Shown here: piece by piece, positions 17,394-26,206 of the stretch
Layout: each line of letters opens with the position of its first letter
Numbering within the stretch: the stretch's first letter is position 1
Assembly: GCF_002899945.2 (NCBI RefSeq)
Contig: NZ_PPEG02000003.1
Location: forward strand, 372,001 to 436,000
Length of the DNA stretch: 64,000 nt
Source: Chryseobacterium viscerum
GTDB lineage: Bacteria > Bacteroidota > Bacteroidia > Flavobacteriales > Weeksellaceae
Reading direction: 5' to 3'
Position numbers and translations under genes: made by a program
The notes under the pieces: model-generated
What the model was told of the DNA's origin: nothing
Database searches by the model: none
The model's input: only the letters and a program-made list of their open reading frames with translations

Positions 17394-17951
17394 TTATAGT
17401 CGTTTTTCTATTTTTTTAGAGGTTGCAATGCTGATAAGTTTATCAAATTTACCGGAATAGAACTCCGAAATTTCAGTGGAGTTGTCAGGGGTAAATAATG
17501 ATGATCTGACAACAGGAACACTGAATGGTAGCGGCCAGGCACGCAATGACTTGGCGATAGAATCCATGGCATTGATCCCCTGCATCGCCTGAAGACCATC
17601 TGCCCAGCATACCAGCCCCACAGTTTTATCTGTGAGATAAGGCTCGTACCAACTTGCTGTGACTTCAAGCCAGTCCAGGCAGTTTTTCATCACCCCCGGA
17701 ATACTTCCATGGTAGAGTGGGGCCAGCCAAATATGTAAGTCAGCCTCTGTAAATAGTTGAGCCATCCGTTCTACTGCCAAAGGAGTTTTGGGAAGAGTGA
17801 CATCAAACAGCGGAATGCCGGAATCAGCAAGCGTAAAAATATTAGTTTGAATTCCCAGCTTTTTCAGATGTTCTGAAAAATAATCCGAAATCAGTCCGGA
17901 AGTAGATTGAGTTCTTCTTTCCAGTGATCCGTTGAATATGATTGCTTTCAT
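17394..17951 (-). CDS. NADPH-dependent FMN reductase family protein
   Basis: 185 residues of flavodoxin-like fold. FNGSLERRTQSTSGL forms the phosphate-binding start, and APLYHGSIPGVMKNCLDWLE is the hallmark segment that contacts flavin and NAD(P)H. Members reduce FMN, quinones or azo compounds with NADPH. It starts 4 bases after the DUF2480 gene, so the two are translationally linked, and lies in the SOD/ferredoxin array. Confidence 0.88.
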   Translation of the reverse strand: MKAIIFNGSLERRTQSTSGLISDYFSEHLKKLGIQTNIFTLADSGIPLFDVTLPKTPLAVERMAQLFTEADLHIWLAPLYHGSIPGVMKNCLDWLEVTASWYEPYLTDKTVGLVCWADGLQAMQGINAMDSIAKSLRAWPLPFSVPVVRSSLFTPDNSTEISEFYSGKFDKLISIATSKKIEKRL

Positions 17952-17955
17952 TTTT

Positions 17956-18456
17956 TTATTGTTTAAAAATTACTTTGGGTAATCCTATCTCACCATACAT
18001 CAATGTTTTTACAAGAGGTTTCAGAAGTCCTGCAGCCCACAAGTAAAGGGAGGGATCATGAGCTGTACTCGCACGGACAACTACCTTCTGATTTTTATAA
18101 TGTTTCAGGTCCGCATAGATGAGACGGCGTTTCCAAAGGTCAAGAAGAACCGTTTCTGCGTTGTTTAAATCTACATAAGAAGCATAAGGAGACAATTTTT
18201 CCATGAGCAGCATATACGCCCAAGGCGGGATGATGGCATCCGTAGAACAGATGATTCCTACTGCCTTTTCGTTATATACAGAAAAATCTACCGCAGCAAT
18301 GGATTCTTTAAACTCTTTCTCCTTGACAATCATTCCCATGAAAAGATGGTCTTTGATATCCAGTTCTACAATTTCCGTTGTCGGTTTGTAATCTGAAAGA
18401 TCAAGGGCAATAATACCTGAAGCTTTTGCTTTATTGATAAATGTTTCCTGATTCAT
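17956..18456 (-). CDS. DUF2480 family protein
   Basis: 166 residues matching the Bacteroidota DUF2480 pattern: DLSDYKPTTEIVELDIKDHL near the start, a CSTDAIIPPWAYMLL segment in the middle and KTLMYGEIGLP at the end. No function is established that I know of. It is 23 bases after SOD and 4 bases before an FMN reductase, so a role in redox or Fe-S metabolism is suggested by context only. Confidence 0.83.
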   Translation of the reverse strand: MNQETFINKAKASGIIALDLSDYKPTTEIVELDIKDHLFMGMIVKEKEFKESIAAVDFSVYNEKAVGIICSTDAIIPPWAYMLLMEKLSPYASYVDLNNAETVLLDLWKRRLIYADLKHYKNQKVVVRASTAHDPSLYLWAAGLLKPLVKTLMYGEIGLPKVIFKQ

Positions 18457-18479
18457 AGCTGGTTTACAATCAGTGTTAA

Positions 18480-19106
18480 TTATCTTACTTTTGACAAAGC
18501 CTCTTCATATTTTTTCTCAACAGACGACCAATCTAATACAGACCAGAAAGAATCCAGATAGTCTGCCCGTTTATTCTGATAGTTCAGATAATAAGCATGT
18601 TCCCACACATCTATTCCAAGAATCGGGAAGCCCCTGTTCATCGAAAGAACATCCATCATCGGATTATCCTGATTAGGGGTAGAACTGATGGCCAATGATC
18701 CGTTGAATTTTACAGATAACCATACCCACCCGGAACCGAACTGTGACAAACCTGTTTTTTTCATTTCTGCCTTAAAGTTCTCAAGGCTTCCAAAAGTTGC
18801 TGTTACAGCGTCATTAAGCTTACCTTCAGGATGTAACTTGGGTTGAGGAGAAAGAATTTCCCAAAATAAAGAGTGGTTGTAGTGACCGCCTCCATTATTT
18901 CTTATAGCAGGGCTGTATTCACTTATTCTTTGCAGTAATGAATCAAGATCTGGATTGACTTCGTTGGTTTGTGCCAACGCTGCATTCAGATTATCAACAT
19001 AAGCCTGATGATGGCGTTGGTGGTGAATAGTCATTGTCTCTTTATCTATAAAAGGTTCCAAAGCATCATAAGCATAAGGTAGCTGTGGTAATGTAAATGG
19101 GTTCAT
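18480..19106 (-). CDS. sodA: Superoxide dismutase, Mn-type (Fe/Mn family)
   Basis: 208 residues, cytoplasmic. Metal ligands are His28, His78, Asp166 and His170 (DVWEHAYY). The GGGHYNH motif and Gln146 in NQDNP are the Mn-type markers, as opposed to the FeSOD Gln earlier in the chain, though cambialistic activity is possible. It converts superoxide to H2O2 and O2. It is first in an array with DUF2480, FMN reductase and two ferredoxins, and its promoter is overlapped by a perfect palindrome. Confidence 0.94.
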   Translation of the reverse strand: MNPFTLPQLPYAYDALEPFIDKETMTIHHQRHHQAYVDNLNAALAQTNEVNPDLDSLLQRISEYSPAIRNNGGGHYNHSLFWEILSPQPKLHPEGKLNDAVTATFGSLENFKAEMKKTGLSQFGSGWVWLSVKFNGSLAISSTPNQDNPMMDVLSMNRGFPILGIDVWEHAYYLNYQNKRADYLDSFWSVLDWSSVEKKYEEALSKVR

Positions 19107-19132
19107 TGTATTTATTTTTGATTAACGTATGA

Positions 19133-19140
19133 CAAAGGTA
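19133..19140 (-). promoter_or_regulatory. -7 element of the sod promoter
   Basis: On the minus strand TACCTTTG (19140-19133) matches TAnnTTTG. It is preceded at 19 bases by TTG, which lies within the palindrome at 19153-19180. The pair gives a consensus flavobacterial promoter with a transcript start near 19126, about 20 bases before the sod ATG at 19106. Confidence 0.7.
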
Positions 19141-19152
19141 AAAATATATTTT

Positions 19153-19180
19153 AATAAAACAACTTTTAAGTTGTTTTATT
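19153..19180. promoter_or_regulatory. Perfect 28-bp palindromic operator over the sod -33 element
   Basis: AATAAAACAACTT, two bases (TT), then AAGTTGTTTTATT: a 13-bp inverted repeat with no mismatch. The right arm contains the -33 TTG of the sod promoter, so a bound protein would block RNA polymerase. The same 13-base half-site occurs once more at 19274-19286, downstream of the divergent regulator's -7 box. Confidence 0.8.
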
Positions 19181-19256
19181 GGTTCTAAGATTTATCCTGA
19201 TAATGCATTGTAAATGTTTGTGTTAGTCTTGTTTTTTTAAGATTATAGAAAATGAC

Positions 19257-19286
19257 TATATTTGTTGTTGGAAAATAAAACAACTT
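19257..19286 (+). promoter_or_regulatory. Promoter -7 box and operator half-site of the SufR-like gene
   Basis: TATATTTG at 19257-19264 is a good -7 box; the best TTG (19229-19231) is 25 bases away, slightly long. AATAAAACAACTT at 19274-19286 is identical to one arm of the sod palindrome and lies at or just after the expected transcript start, 12 bases before the ATG at 19299. This supports autorepression. Confidence 0.6.
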
Positions 19287-19298
19287 AAATATTGTCAA

Positions 19299-19919
19299 AT
19301 GAAGAAGCCGGCTGTAGATCGTATTCTTATGTTTTTAAAGATGAGAGGTGAGGCTACTTCGCTTCTTATTGCTAAAGAATTGTCGATTACCAAAGAGGGG
19401 GCAAGAAAGCATTTACTGAATCTTGCTCAGGAAGGGTTGATAGAGTCTTTGGTGAAAAGTGAAGGGGTGGGCCGCCCCTCTACATACTATATCCTTACAG
19501 AAAAAGGATTAGCTCAGTTTCCTGATACTCATGCAGATGTAACAGTTCAGATTCTGAGATCAGTAAAAAATCTTTTAGGCGAAAATGCTTTGGAGCTGTT
19601 GATCAGTGACAGGGAGAAGAACACCCACGAGCGATATGAAAAAGTACTTTCCAAAGCAAAATCTTTAGAACAGCGTCTTGATTCTCTTGCTAAGGTCCGA
19701 AGTGAAGAAGGCTATATGGCAGAATGGAAAAAAGAAGGGAAAGATTATTTTCTGATTGAAAATCATTGTCCTATATGTGCTGCTGCAACAGAATGTCAGG
19801 GTTTCTGCCGGGCAGAATTATCCAATTTCCAGTCTTTGATAGGAAAGGATTATAAGGTTGAAAGAATAGATCATATTATTTCCGGAGGGCAGCGCTGTGT
19901 TTATAAAATCAGCCAGTAA
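19299..19919 (+). CDS. SufR-like winged-helix regulator with C-terminal cysteine cluster
   Basis: 206 residues. N-terminal winged helix (SLLIAKELSITKEGARKHLL, then the wing GVGRPSTYYILTEKG), a coiled middle (about 105-145), and a C-terminal cysteine cluster NHCPICAAATECQGFCRAEL (Cys157, 160, 166, 170) plus Cys200. Relatives such as SufR bind an Fe-S cluster through such cysteines and repress Fe-S biogenesis genes until the cluster is lost. It is divergent from sod, and half of the sod palindrome recurs at its own start, so it likely represses both. A HAD phosphatase follows 31 bases later. Confidence 0.83.
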   Translation: MKKPAVDRILMFLKMRGEATSLLIAKELSITKEGARKHLLNLAQEGLIESLVKSEGVGRPSTYYILTEKGLAQFPDTHADVTVQILRSVKNLLGENALELLISDREKNTHERYEKVLSKAKSLEQRLDSLAKVRSEEGYMAEWKKEGKDYFLIENHCPICAAATECQGFCRAELSNFQSLIGKDYKVERIDHIISGGQRCVYKISQ

Positions 19920-19950
19920 TATATAACTCATAAAATTTATCATTCAAAAG

Positions 19951-20598
19951 ATGGCTTTAAAAGCAGTGATATTCGATATGGACGGAGTGCTGATAGATTC
20001 AGAAAAATTCTGGACTCAGGCAGAACTTGATGTATTTTCATCGTATGGTGTGCAGGTCACAGAAGATCTTACTGCGCAAACCAAATACATGACCACTCAG
20101 GAAGTGACAGAATTCTGGTATGAAAGATTTCCCTGGGATAATCTGGATGTCTCCGATCTGGAAAATAAAGTGGTTACAAGAGTGATTGAGATGATCCAGA
20201 CCCAAGACTGTATAATATCCGGTGTGGAGGAGTTTATCAGACATCTGAAGAGTAAAGATTATAAAATAGGACTTGCAACCAATGCTCCTTTGCGGGTGGC
20301 TCATGTTGTTCTTGAAAAACTTCAGGTTCGTGAGCTTTTCGACACCATTCATTCGTCTGAATTTGAGATCCAGGGAAAACCTCATCCTGCTGTTTATCTT
20401 ACTTCTGCAAAAAATCTGGGCATTTCTCCTGAACATTGTATTGCCATTGAAGACAGCCATTCTGGATTAAAAGCGGCAAAAGGAGCAGGAATGCAGACCA
20501 TTATTTTTACCAATAATGATGAAAGCATAGATTCGGACCTTGCCGATTTTAAAATCCTAAGCTTTACTACACCTTTACTGCCGATGTTTAATGAATAG
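19951..20598 (+). CDS. HAD-superfamily phosphatase (sugar-phosphatase/phosphoglucomutase type)
   Basis: 215 residues. Motif I FDMDGVLIDSE gives the nucleophile and acid Asp pair, motif II is TNAP, motif III is Lys in GKPHPAVY, and motif IV is EDSHSGLKAA. The cap-domain arrangement matches 2-deoxyglucose-6-phosphatase/HxpB and beta-phosphoglucomutase relatives. It probably dephosphorylates a small sugar phosphate. Same strand as, and 31 bases after, the SufR-like regulator. Confidence 0.87.
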   Translation: MALKAVIFDMDGVLIDSEKFWTQAELDVFSSYGVQVTEDLTAQTKYMTTQEVTEFWYERFPWDNLDVSDLENKVVTRVIEMIQTQDCIISGVEEFIRHLKSKDYKIGLATNAPLRVAHVVLEKLQVRELFDTIHSSEFEIQGKPHPAVYLTSAKNLGISPEHCIAIEDSHSGLKAAKGAGMQTIIFTNNDESIDSDLADFKILSFTTPLLPMFNE

Positions 20599-20728
20599 TC
20601 AATCCGCTTCGCAGTGAATTTTGATATATATTGTAAAAATTGACTGCGTAGTAAATTAAGCATTGACACAACTCCGCATCTCATACCCAAAAACCTGTAC
20701 TTCGAATCTCGCACTACGCATCCCAAAT

Positions 20729-21355
20729 TCAATACCTCGTCAATACCTCCATCAGCAAAAGAATAGAGACCAGTTTTTTAGACGACTGGTACTCTGGATT
20801 CAGCTTTTCGCGGATTTCTCCCAAAGCTTTGCTTAGTTTATTGCTCACCGTCTTATTGCTTATTCCCAAAGCTTCTGCTGTTTCGTTGACAGACATATTT
20901 TTCCGGATCCTCATATCATATACCTGTCTTTCTGTTGAAGGGAGCTGGGCAACCACTTCGTCAATCATGGACAATAAAGCAGAGATTTCATTTTCCTCAA
21001 GAATTTCAAAATAATCCGTATCCGCCATTTCAATTTCACTGGGGATGTCAAACTCATCAATACTCAGGGTGGGAGGGGCTTTTTTATAACTGTTATAAAA
21101 ATCAATGATGCGGTAATGAAGATGGCGCAGGAGATAGCCTTTTGCACTTTCAGCATCATCCGTTTGTATAGCATCCGTATTCTCAAGAATCTTTATCCAT
21201 AAGTTCTGTAGGATTTCTTCAGCAATTTCTTTATCCCGGGTCCGTACAAAAACAAAGCGATATAGACTATCCCAGTATCGGTCATACAGCAGCATAAATG
21301 CAGGGCGGTCGCCTGATTTTATTTTCTTTAATAATGTATAGTCTGTTGGGCTCAT
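20729..21355 (-). CDS. ECF RNA polymerase sigma factor, FecI-like
   Basis: 208 residues. Region 2 (FMLLYDRYWDSLYRFVFVRTRDKEIAEEILQ...) and region 4 (LPSTERQVYDMR, then a helix-turn-helix around SVNETAEALGISNKTVSNKLS) are clear; the linker is acidic. Transcribed divergently from a FecR anti-sigma gene and a TonB transducer, it belongs to the Bacteroidota cell-surface-signalling class in which ligand binding at the outer membrane frees the sigma factor. CAAAATTA at 21366-21373 is a minus-strand -7-like box without a good TTG. Confidence 0.9.
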   Translation of the reverse strand: MSPTDYTLLKKIKSGDRPAFMLLYDRYWDSLYRFVFVRTRDKEIAEEILQNLWIKILENTDAIQTDDAESAKGYLLRHLHYRIIDFYNSYKKAPPTLSIDEFDIPSEIEMADTDYFEILEENEISALLSMIDEVVAQLPSTERQVYDMRIRKNMSVNETAEALGISNKTVSNKLSKALGEIREKLNPEYQSSKKLVSILLLMEVLTRY

Positions 21356-21585
21356 ATTCTTGTCACAAAATTACCTAAAGGAAAATTAACTTTTTGTGAA
21401 CTTTGGGTGTGTTAAGATTAAATATTTCTGAAAAACGAGGGGTAAATGGGATGTTAATGTTGAGTAAATGTGAAAAACGATGAAAATTATTAACAATTTG
21501 GTTGTAATATGAATATAATATTAATAACGCCTTAGGGAAGTTTTTCATTTTCAAAGTCTTATAGATAGAAGTATCAGTGAATACG

Positions 21586-22554
21586 ATGAAAGACTCTATG
21601 AAAAAACGTTTAACATATAGAAATATTGAAGCCTTTGTTTTCAGACTTTGGGAACGGGAAGTTTCAGAAAATACAATTTCTGAAAAGGAAAATGAACTTT
21701 TAGAAAAATGGAAGGCCTATGCAGAAAAAGATCTGGATGCTGTTCATAAGAAAGAATCCAAAGAAAGGGTATTGTCCGGTCTGGAATACTATTTCCCTCA
21801 AACGGATATTATTTCTATACGATCTGTAAAAAGTTTTAAAAGAAATCTCTATAAAATTGCAGCGGTTATTATTTTGCTTTTATCATTGGGAGGAATATTT
21901 ACCTACACGATGTTCGTTAAGCCTGATGTTTATCTTGCAAAATCAGGAAACCGTATTGTTCATCTTGAAGACGGATCTGTAGTGACTCTTTTGCCGGGTG
22001 CTGAACTGACTGTCGCAAAATCATTTCCCGCTTCCACCAGAATTGTGGATTTAAAAGGAGATGCTATTTTCTCCGTAGCCAAATCAAAGGTACATCCTTT
22101 CATCGTTCGTGCGGATGGTTTCAGTACAAAAGTATTGGGAACGGTATTTAAAATTTCACAGTCCGGGAATAAAAAAGCAGTTGACCTTTATGAAGGGAAA
22201 GTGGCTGTATCTTCTCCGGGGGTTCCGGTTTCTTTCCTTACCCCCAATCAGAAGTGGACAAATTTTGGGATTGCCCATACAACAGCGATTATTGCCCTAA
22301 AACCTGTGAAAAACTCTCCAAACAAAGTTTCTGCAATATTGTCTTTAAGCTTTAATGATGTTCCCTTAAAAGAAGTCGTGGCTGTTCTGGAAAGCAGTTA
22401 TAACACGAAAGTATTGTATCCTAAAGAATCTGAAGATAAGAAGATTACTGCAGATTTTACCGGAGGAACAGTGGGTGAAAATATTGAATCACTGGCCTTT
22501 ATCCTGGGACTGGAGGTACAGAAAAAAGAAAATACCTATATCCTGAAGAAATAA
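21586..22554 (+). CDS. FecR-type anti-sigma factor
   Basis: 322 residues from the ATG at 21586 (a GTG at 21577 and an ATG at 21598 are alternatives). The N-terminal cytoplasmic part should hold the sigma factor; a single membrane span lies near residues 90-106 (IAAVIILLLSLGGIFTYTM). The periplasmic FecR domain shows IVHLEDGSVVTLLPGAEL, DLKGDAIFSVA and FIVRADGFSTKVLGTVF. The C-terminal STN-like stretch (LSFNDVPLKEVVAVLESSY) is common in this class. It is divergent from the sigma factor and 50 bases upstream of the STN-TonB receptor. Confidence 0.92.
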   Translation: MKDSMKKRLTYRNIEAFVFRLWEREVSENTISEKENELLEKWKAYAEKDLDAVHKKESKERVLSGLEYYFPQTDIISIRSVKSFKRNLYKIAAVIILLLSLGGIFTYTMFVKPDVYLAKSGNRIVHLEDGSVVTLLPGAELTVAKSFPASTRIVDLKGDAIFSVAKSKVHPFIVRADGFSTKVLGTVFKISQSGNKKAVDLYEGKVAVSSPGVPVSFLTPNQKWTNFGIAHTTAIIALKPVKNSPNKVSAILSLSFNDVPLKEVVAVLESSYNTKVLYPKESEDKKITADFTGGTVGENIESLAFILGLEVQKKENTYILKK

Positions 22555-22604
22555 ATCATTACTAAAAAAATTATATAATCATAATCAAGAGAACACTATT
22601 AAGT

Positions 22605-25600
22605 ATGAAAAGTTTGAAATGTGGGATTACCATAGCAGCCTTATTTTTTACTGTAGCCGCAGAGGCTCAGGAGCTGGTTCAGAAAGTAACATTTTTCGTC
22701 CCTGCCAACAGACCATTGATTGAAGTTTTGGAAGAATTTGCCGGAAAAACAGGAATGAGACTGGCTTACTCCAAGTTGGATATTAAAGAGCTGAAGGTAA
22801 AAGGAGTAAAATGTGAAAATACGTCTGTCAACAGCTGCCTGAAGGATATTACCAACGGTCTTCCTGTTGTATACCGTCTGCATGGTGATCTTATTTCGAT
22901 CAAATATGAAAGTTCCAACATCGCTGTACCGGGAAACGGACGTATTTCCGGGAAAATAGTAGATGAGGTGGGAAATCCAATTACCGGAGCAGAAGTTACT
23001 ATTGCTCAGAAAACCGTCGTAACGGATAATAATGGAGATTTTACAGTAGATCTTTCCTCAGGAACTTATAATCTGACCATAAAAGCTCCCAAGTACAATA
23101 CACTGAGGGTTGAAAAACTATCTGTCACCAACAAAGAAACCAACTCCGTTTCATTTGCTCTGAACAAAGCTTCCGATAAAACGACTAATATCAAAGAAGT
23201 GGTCATTACAGCAGCTCGCAAAGCAGATACACAGGCAGGGCTCCTGGCTCAGCAGAAAAAGGCAGCACAGATGAGTGACGGTATTTCAGCGGAGCAGATT
23301 TCTAAAACACCGGATAGCGATGTGGGAGGAACATTGAAAAGAGTAACAGGGATCACCACTATTGATAACAAATATGTAGTAGTACGGTCTATGGGAGAAC
23401 GATGGAATACCGCAGCCATGGACGGAATCAACCTGCCGAGTACGGAAGCCTATAATCAGAACTTCTCATTTGATATCATTCCTACGGCAATGGTAGAAAG
23501 TGTAGTGGTGAGTAAATCGGCAACACCTGATATGAATGCCAGCTTTGCAGGAGGCTATGTAGAAGTAAGAACCAAAGATATTCCCAATGAAAATTTTACA
23601 ACCGTAACGATGGGAACTTCTTATAACGACCAGTCAGCATTCAAAGAATTTCTGACCCGTAAGCGTGGAAAGTATGATTATTTCGGATATGACGATGGGA
23701 CAAGAGATTTTCCCAGAGGACTTGAACCTGTAAACTGGACAGATCCAAAGTTTTTTGAACAGTCAAAGCAATTTACCAATGACAATTTCAGCACCTATAA
23801 AACCAGAGGTGATATGGGGTCTAATATACAACTGGCATTGGGAAGAACTTACGCGCTAAAAAACAATAATAAGTGGGGATTTGCCGGAGCATTTGTCATC
23901 AGAAATGAACAAAATAAACTGGATATAGACCATACAGGAAGAGGAAACTGGCTGGATACCACAGGAATGCCTGATGCAAACGGACAAATTCCGTTTTATA
24001 ACTTTAAAAACAGCGGAGCTTCTTATAACTACAATTCTACGCTGGCAGGGATGTTGAATTTCGGTTGGCAGTTTGGGAAAAACAGGATTTCATTCCGTAA
24101 TTCCTATACCCATATTTTTGATAATACCCTGACAAGAGTAACAGGATGGAATGAATATTCAACCGGGAGCGGAATGGCAGCCAATGCAGAATTAGCCTAT
24201 AATTATTTTTATAACGGAATCATTCCCAATAATGATCCGGCTCAGATCAAAACCTTAGATAAACCTTATACAGATAATACCAACTATCCGATTTTTCAGA
24301 CCCTTTTACAAAATAAACTGGAGGGGAATCATAAAATAGGAAACACAGAGATCAGCTGGTTTGCAGCCCGCACAGGAGTTTCTTCCGATACCAAAGATTA
24401 TACCCAGTATATTACCCGCTATGACTTTATCGGAAATGAGATTTTAAACTTTCATAAGATCTACAATTCCGGAGCAGATTTTTACAGAGGATATATTGAA
24501 AACAGAGAAACAGATTACAACTACGGAGCTTCTGTAAAATGGGACATGGATGCCGGAAGTTTTAAAAACACGATTAAAACCGGATATGCCGGAGCTATAA
24601 AAAGCAATACCAACCAGCAGCAGAAGTTTTTCCTTCGTGTTGATGAAAACCGGAACGTTCCCAATGACGAGAAGAATCATTTGACGATGTATGGTTCACT
24701 TGCAGATTGGTTTAATGGCTCCCATTATGTTCCGGGTGGTATTGGTTGGGAAACCAAGGCATTGTATAAAAATGATAAGTATGAAGGAGAAGTCAATCAG
24801 CATGCTGTGTATGTCATGTTTGACAATCGTTGGAAGAATAAATTGAGATTGGTCTGGGGGCTGCGTGCAGAATATTTTAAATACGATATGATTTCCCAGC
24901 AGCTGGATCCCTCAGATTCCAAGCATATCCTGAGGACAGCGATTGAAGATAAACCCTGGCAGTTTATGCCTTCCGTGAATTTTACGTACAGCCCGACTAA
25001 TAAAATCAATTTGAGGCTTGCCTATAATAAATCCGTAATCCGTCCGCAGTTTAACGAAAGAACAGGATTGCCCTATTTTGATCCTATTGCCAATGGGTTG
25101 ATTTATAATACGGAAATGAGTTCTTCAGTCATTAATAATTATGATTTCAAATTTGAATGGTTTCCGGGACTGGGAGAAATATTCTCTGCAGGATTGTACT
25201 ACAAAAATTTAGACAGACCTATTGAACGGGAAGGCCATATTTCCAGTGAAGGAAATCTATCTCTGTATAATGGGAATTCAAAAAATGCAAAGCTGTTGGG
25301 AGTTGAGGCAGAAGTAAGAAAAAATCTTGGTTTTATTGCTGACGGAACTTTTCTGGAAAAACTTTTCATAAGCGGAAACTTTACTTATAACCATACGAAA
25401 GTAGTTGCCTTTAAAGACTTGTACAAAACAGGTGATAATGATGAAACTTATGAAGTGAAACGTCCGCTTTACGGACAGACACCCTATGCTTACAATCTTG
25501 GATTGATCTATGATGGAGACCGCTTAGGACTGAGTTTTTTGTATAACGCGAAAGGAGATCAGTACATCACAGTAGGATATGCCTATAAAGGGGAAGAAAT

Positions 25601-25895
25601 CCAACGTCCCTATGCAGTGGCAGATGCTCAGATCTCTTATAAATTTCTGCGTAATAAAAACTTTGAAGTGAAATTGAATATAAGAAACCTCTTCAATAGA
25701 GTAAAGGAATATTATAACAATTTCAATTCTTATCTGGCTGCAAAAGATGGAGGAGGAAGTAATGTAGGAACAGAAAGAGAAGCATGGGAACTTCTTCCCG
25801 GAGCAACGGACAAATATGACAAAAATATTGATAAGATTATGTTTCGGGCTTACAGTGGAAGAATGCTCAGCCTGAGCGTGAATTATACTTTTTAA
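22605..25895 (+). CDS. TonB-dependent transducer with secretin/TonB N-terminal (STN) domain
   Basis: 1096 residues. Signal peptide about 1-21 (ending AAEAQ), STN signalling domain about 30-95, a carboxypeptidase-regulatory-like domain about 110-190, a plug from about 200 (SAEQISKTPDSDVGGTLKRV, then AGGYVEVRTKD), and a barrel ending in NYTF. The STN domain contacts FecR to signal ligand occupancy. The plug resembles the TIGR01782-like class rather than SusC. No SusD partner follows; instead secreted and lipoprotein genes do. Cargo is unknown. Confidence 0.92.
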   Translation: MKSLKCGITIAALFFTVAAEAQELVQKVTFFVPANRPLIEVLEEFAGKTGMRLAYSKLDIKELKVKGVKCENTSVNSCLKDITNGLPVVYRLHGDLISIKYESSNIAVPGNGRISGKIVDEVGNPITGAEVTIAQKTVVTDNNGDFTVDLSSGTYNLTIKAPKYNTLRVEKLSVTNKETNSVSFALNKASDKTTNIKEVVITAARKADTQAGLLAQQKKAAQMSDGISAEQISKTPDSDVGGTLKRVTGITTIDNKYVVVRSMGERWNTAAMDGINLPSTEAYNQNFSFDIIPTAMVESVVVSKSATPDMNASFAGGYVEVRTKDIPNENFTTVTMGTSYNDQSAFKEFLTRKRGKYDYFGYDDGTRDFPRGLEPVNWTDPKFFEQSKQFTNDNFSTYKTRGDMGSNIQLALGRTYALKNNNKWGFAGAFVIRNEQNKLDIDHTGRGNWLDTTGMPDANGQIPFYNFKNSGASYNYNSTLAGMLNFGWQFGKNRISFRNSYTHIFDNTLTRVTGWNEYSTGSGMAANAELAYNYFYNGIIPNNDPAQIKTLDKPYTDNTNYPIFQTLLQNKLEGNHKIGNTEISWFAARTGVSSDTKDYTQYITRYDFIGNEILNFHKIYNSGADFYRGYIENRETDYNYGASVKWDMDAGSFKNTIKTGYAGAIKSNTNQQQKFFLRVDENRNVPNDEKNHLTMYGSLADWFNGSHYVPGGIGWETKALYKNDKYEGEVNQHAVYVMFDNRWKNKLRLVWGLRAEYFKYDMISQQLDPSDSKHILRTAIEDKPWQFMPSVNFTYSPTNKINLRLAYNKSVIRPQFNERTGLPYFDPIANGLIYNTEMSSSVINNYDFKFEWFPGLGEIFSAGLYYKNLDRPIEREGHISSEGNLSLYNGNSKNAKLLGVEAEVRKNLGFIADGTFLEKLFISGNFTYNHTKVVAFKDLYKTGDNDETYEVKRPLYGQTPYAYNLGLIYDGDRLGLSFLYNAKGDQYITVGYAYKGEEIQRPYAVADAQISYKFLRNKNFEVKLNIRNLFNRVKEYYNNFNSYLAAKDGGGSNVGTEREAWELLPGATDKYDKNIDKIMFRAYSGRMLSLSVNYTF

Positions 25896-26206
25896 AAATA
25901 AGACACCAAACAACACCATATAAAAAGAGCTCTTAAGATAGCAGCGTACAGGTTTCGGAACCTGATCAGAGACTGAAAAATTACTGATGATGCGCACAGC
26001 AGTACCAGTTTAGAAAAAACCGAACGTTAATCGCTTTTCCCAGGCATTAGCGGCTTTCATGGGAACTCCCGCAATGCAGTTCCTCCTGCAGCGATGGGAT
26101 GAACACCAAAAAACAAATCGAAGGAATAGAGAGGAAGATATTCCTGAATATTAAAAAACTGATCTGGTATAAAAAATACGACCGGATTTTACTAAAAATT
26201 ATAACA
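25896..26206 (+). other. Leader region with hairpins between the TonB transducer and the beta-helix lipoprotein
   Basis: 311 bases without a supported gene. A tetraloop hairpin CAGGTT-TCGG-AACCTG is at 25949-25964. A stretch around 26020-26100 is clearly richer in G and C than its surroundings and contains short inverted repeats (for example CTGCA copies and GCGG with CCGC). The long frame that opens at 26099 passes into the lipoprotein but lacks a plausible start. It could be an mRNA leader or a decayed coding piece. Confidence 0.35.

Noticed and set aside
25524..25997. 157-codon minus-strand frame at the end of the TonB transducer
   Set aside because: Antisense shadow of the barrel coding region with no family features.
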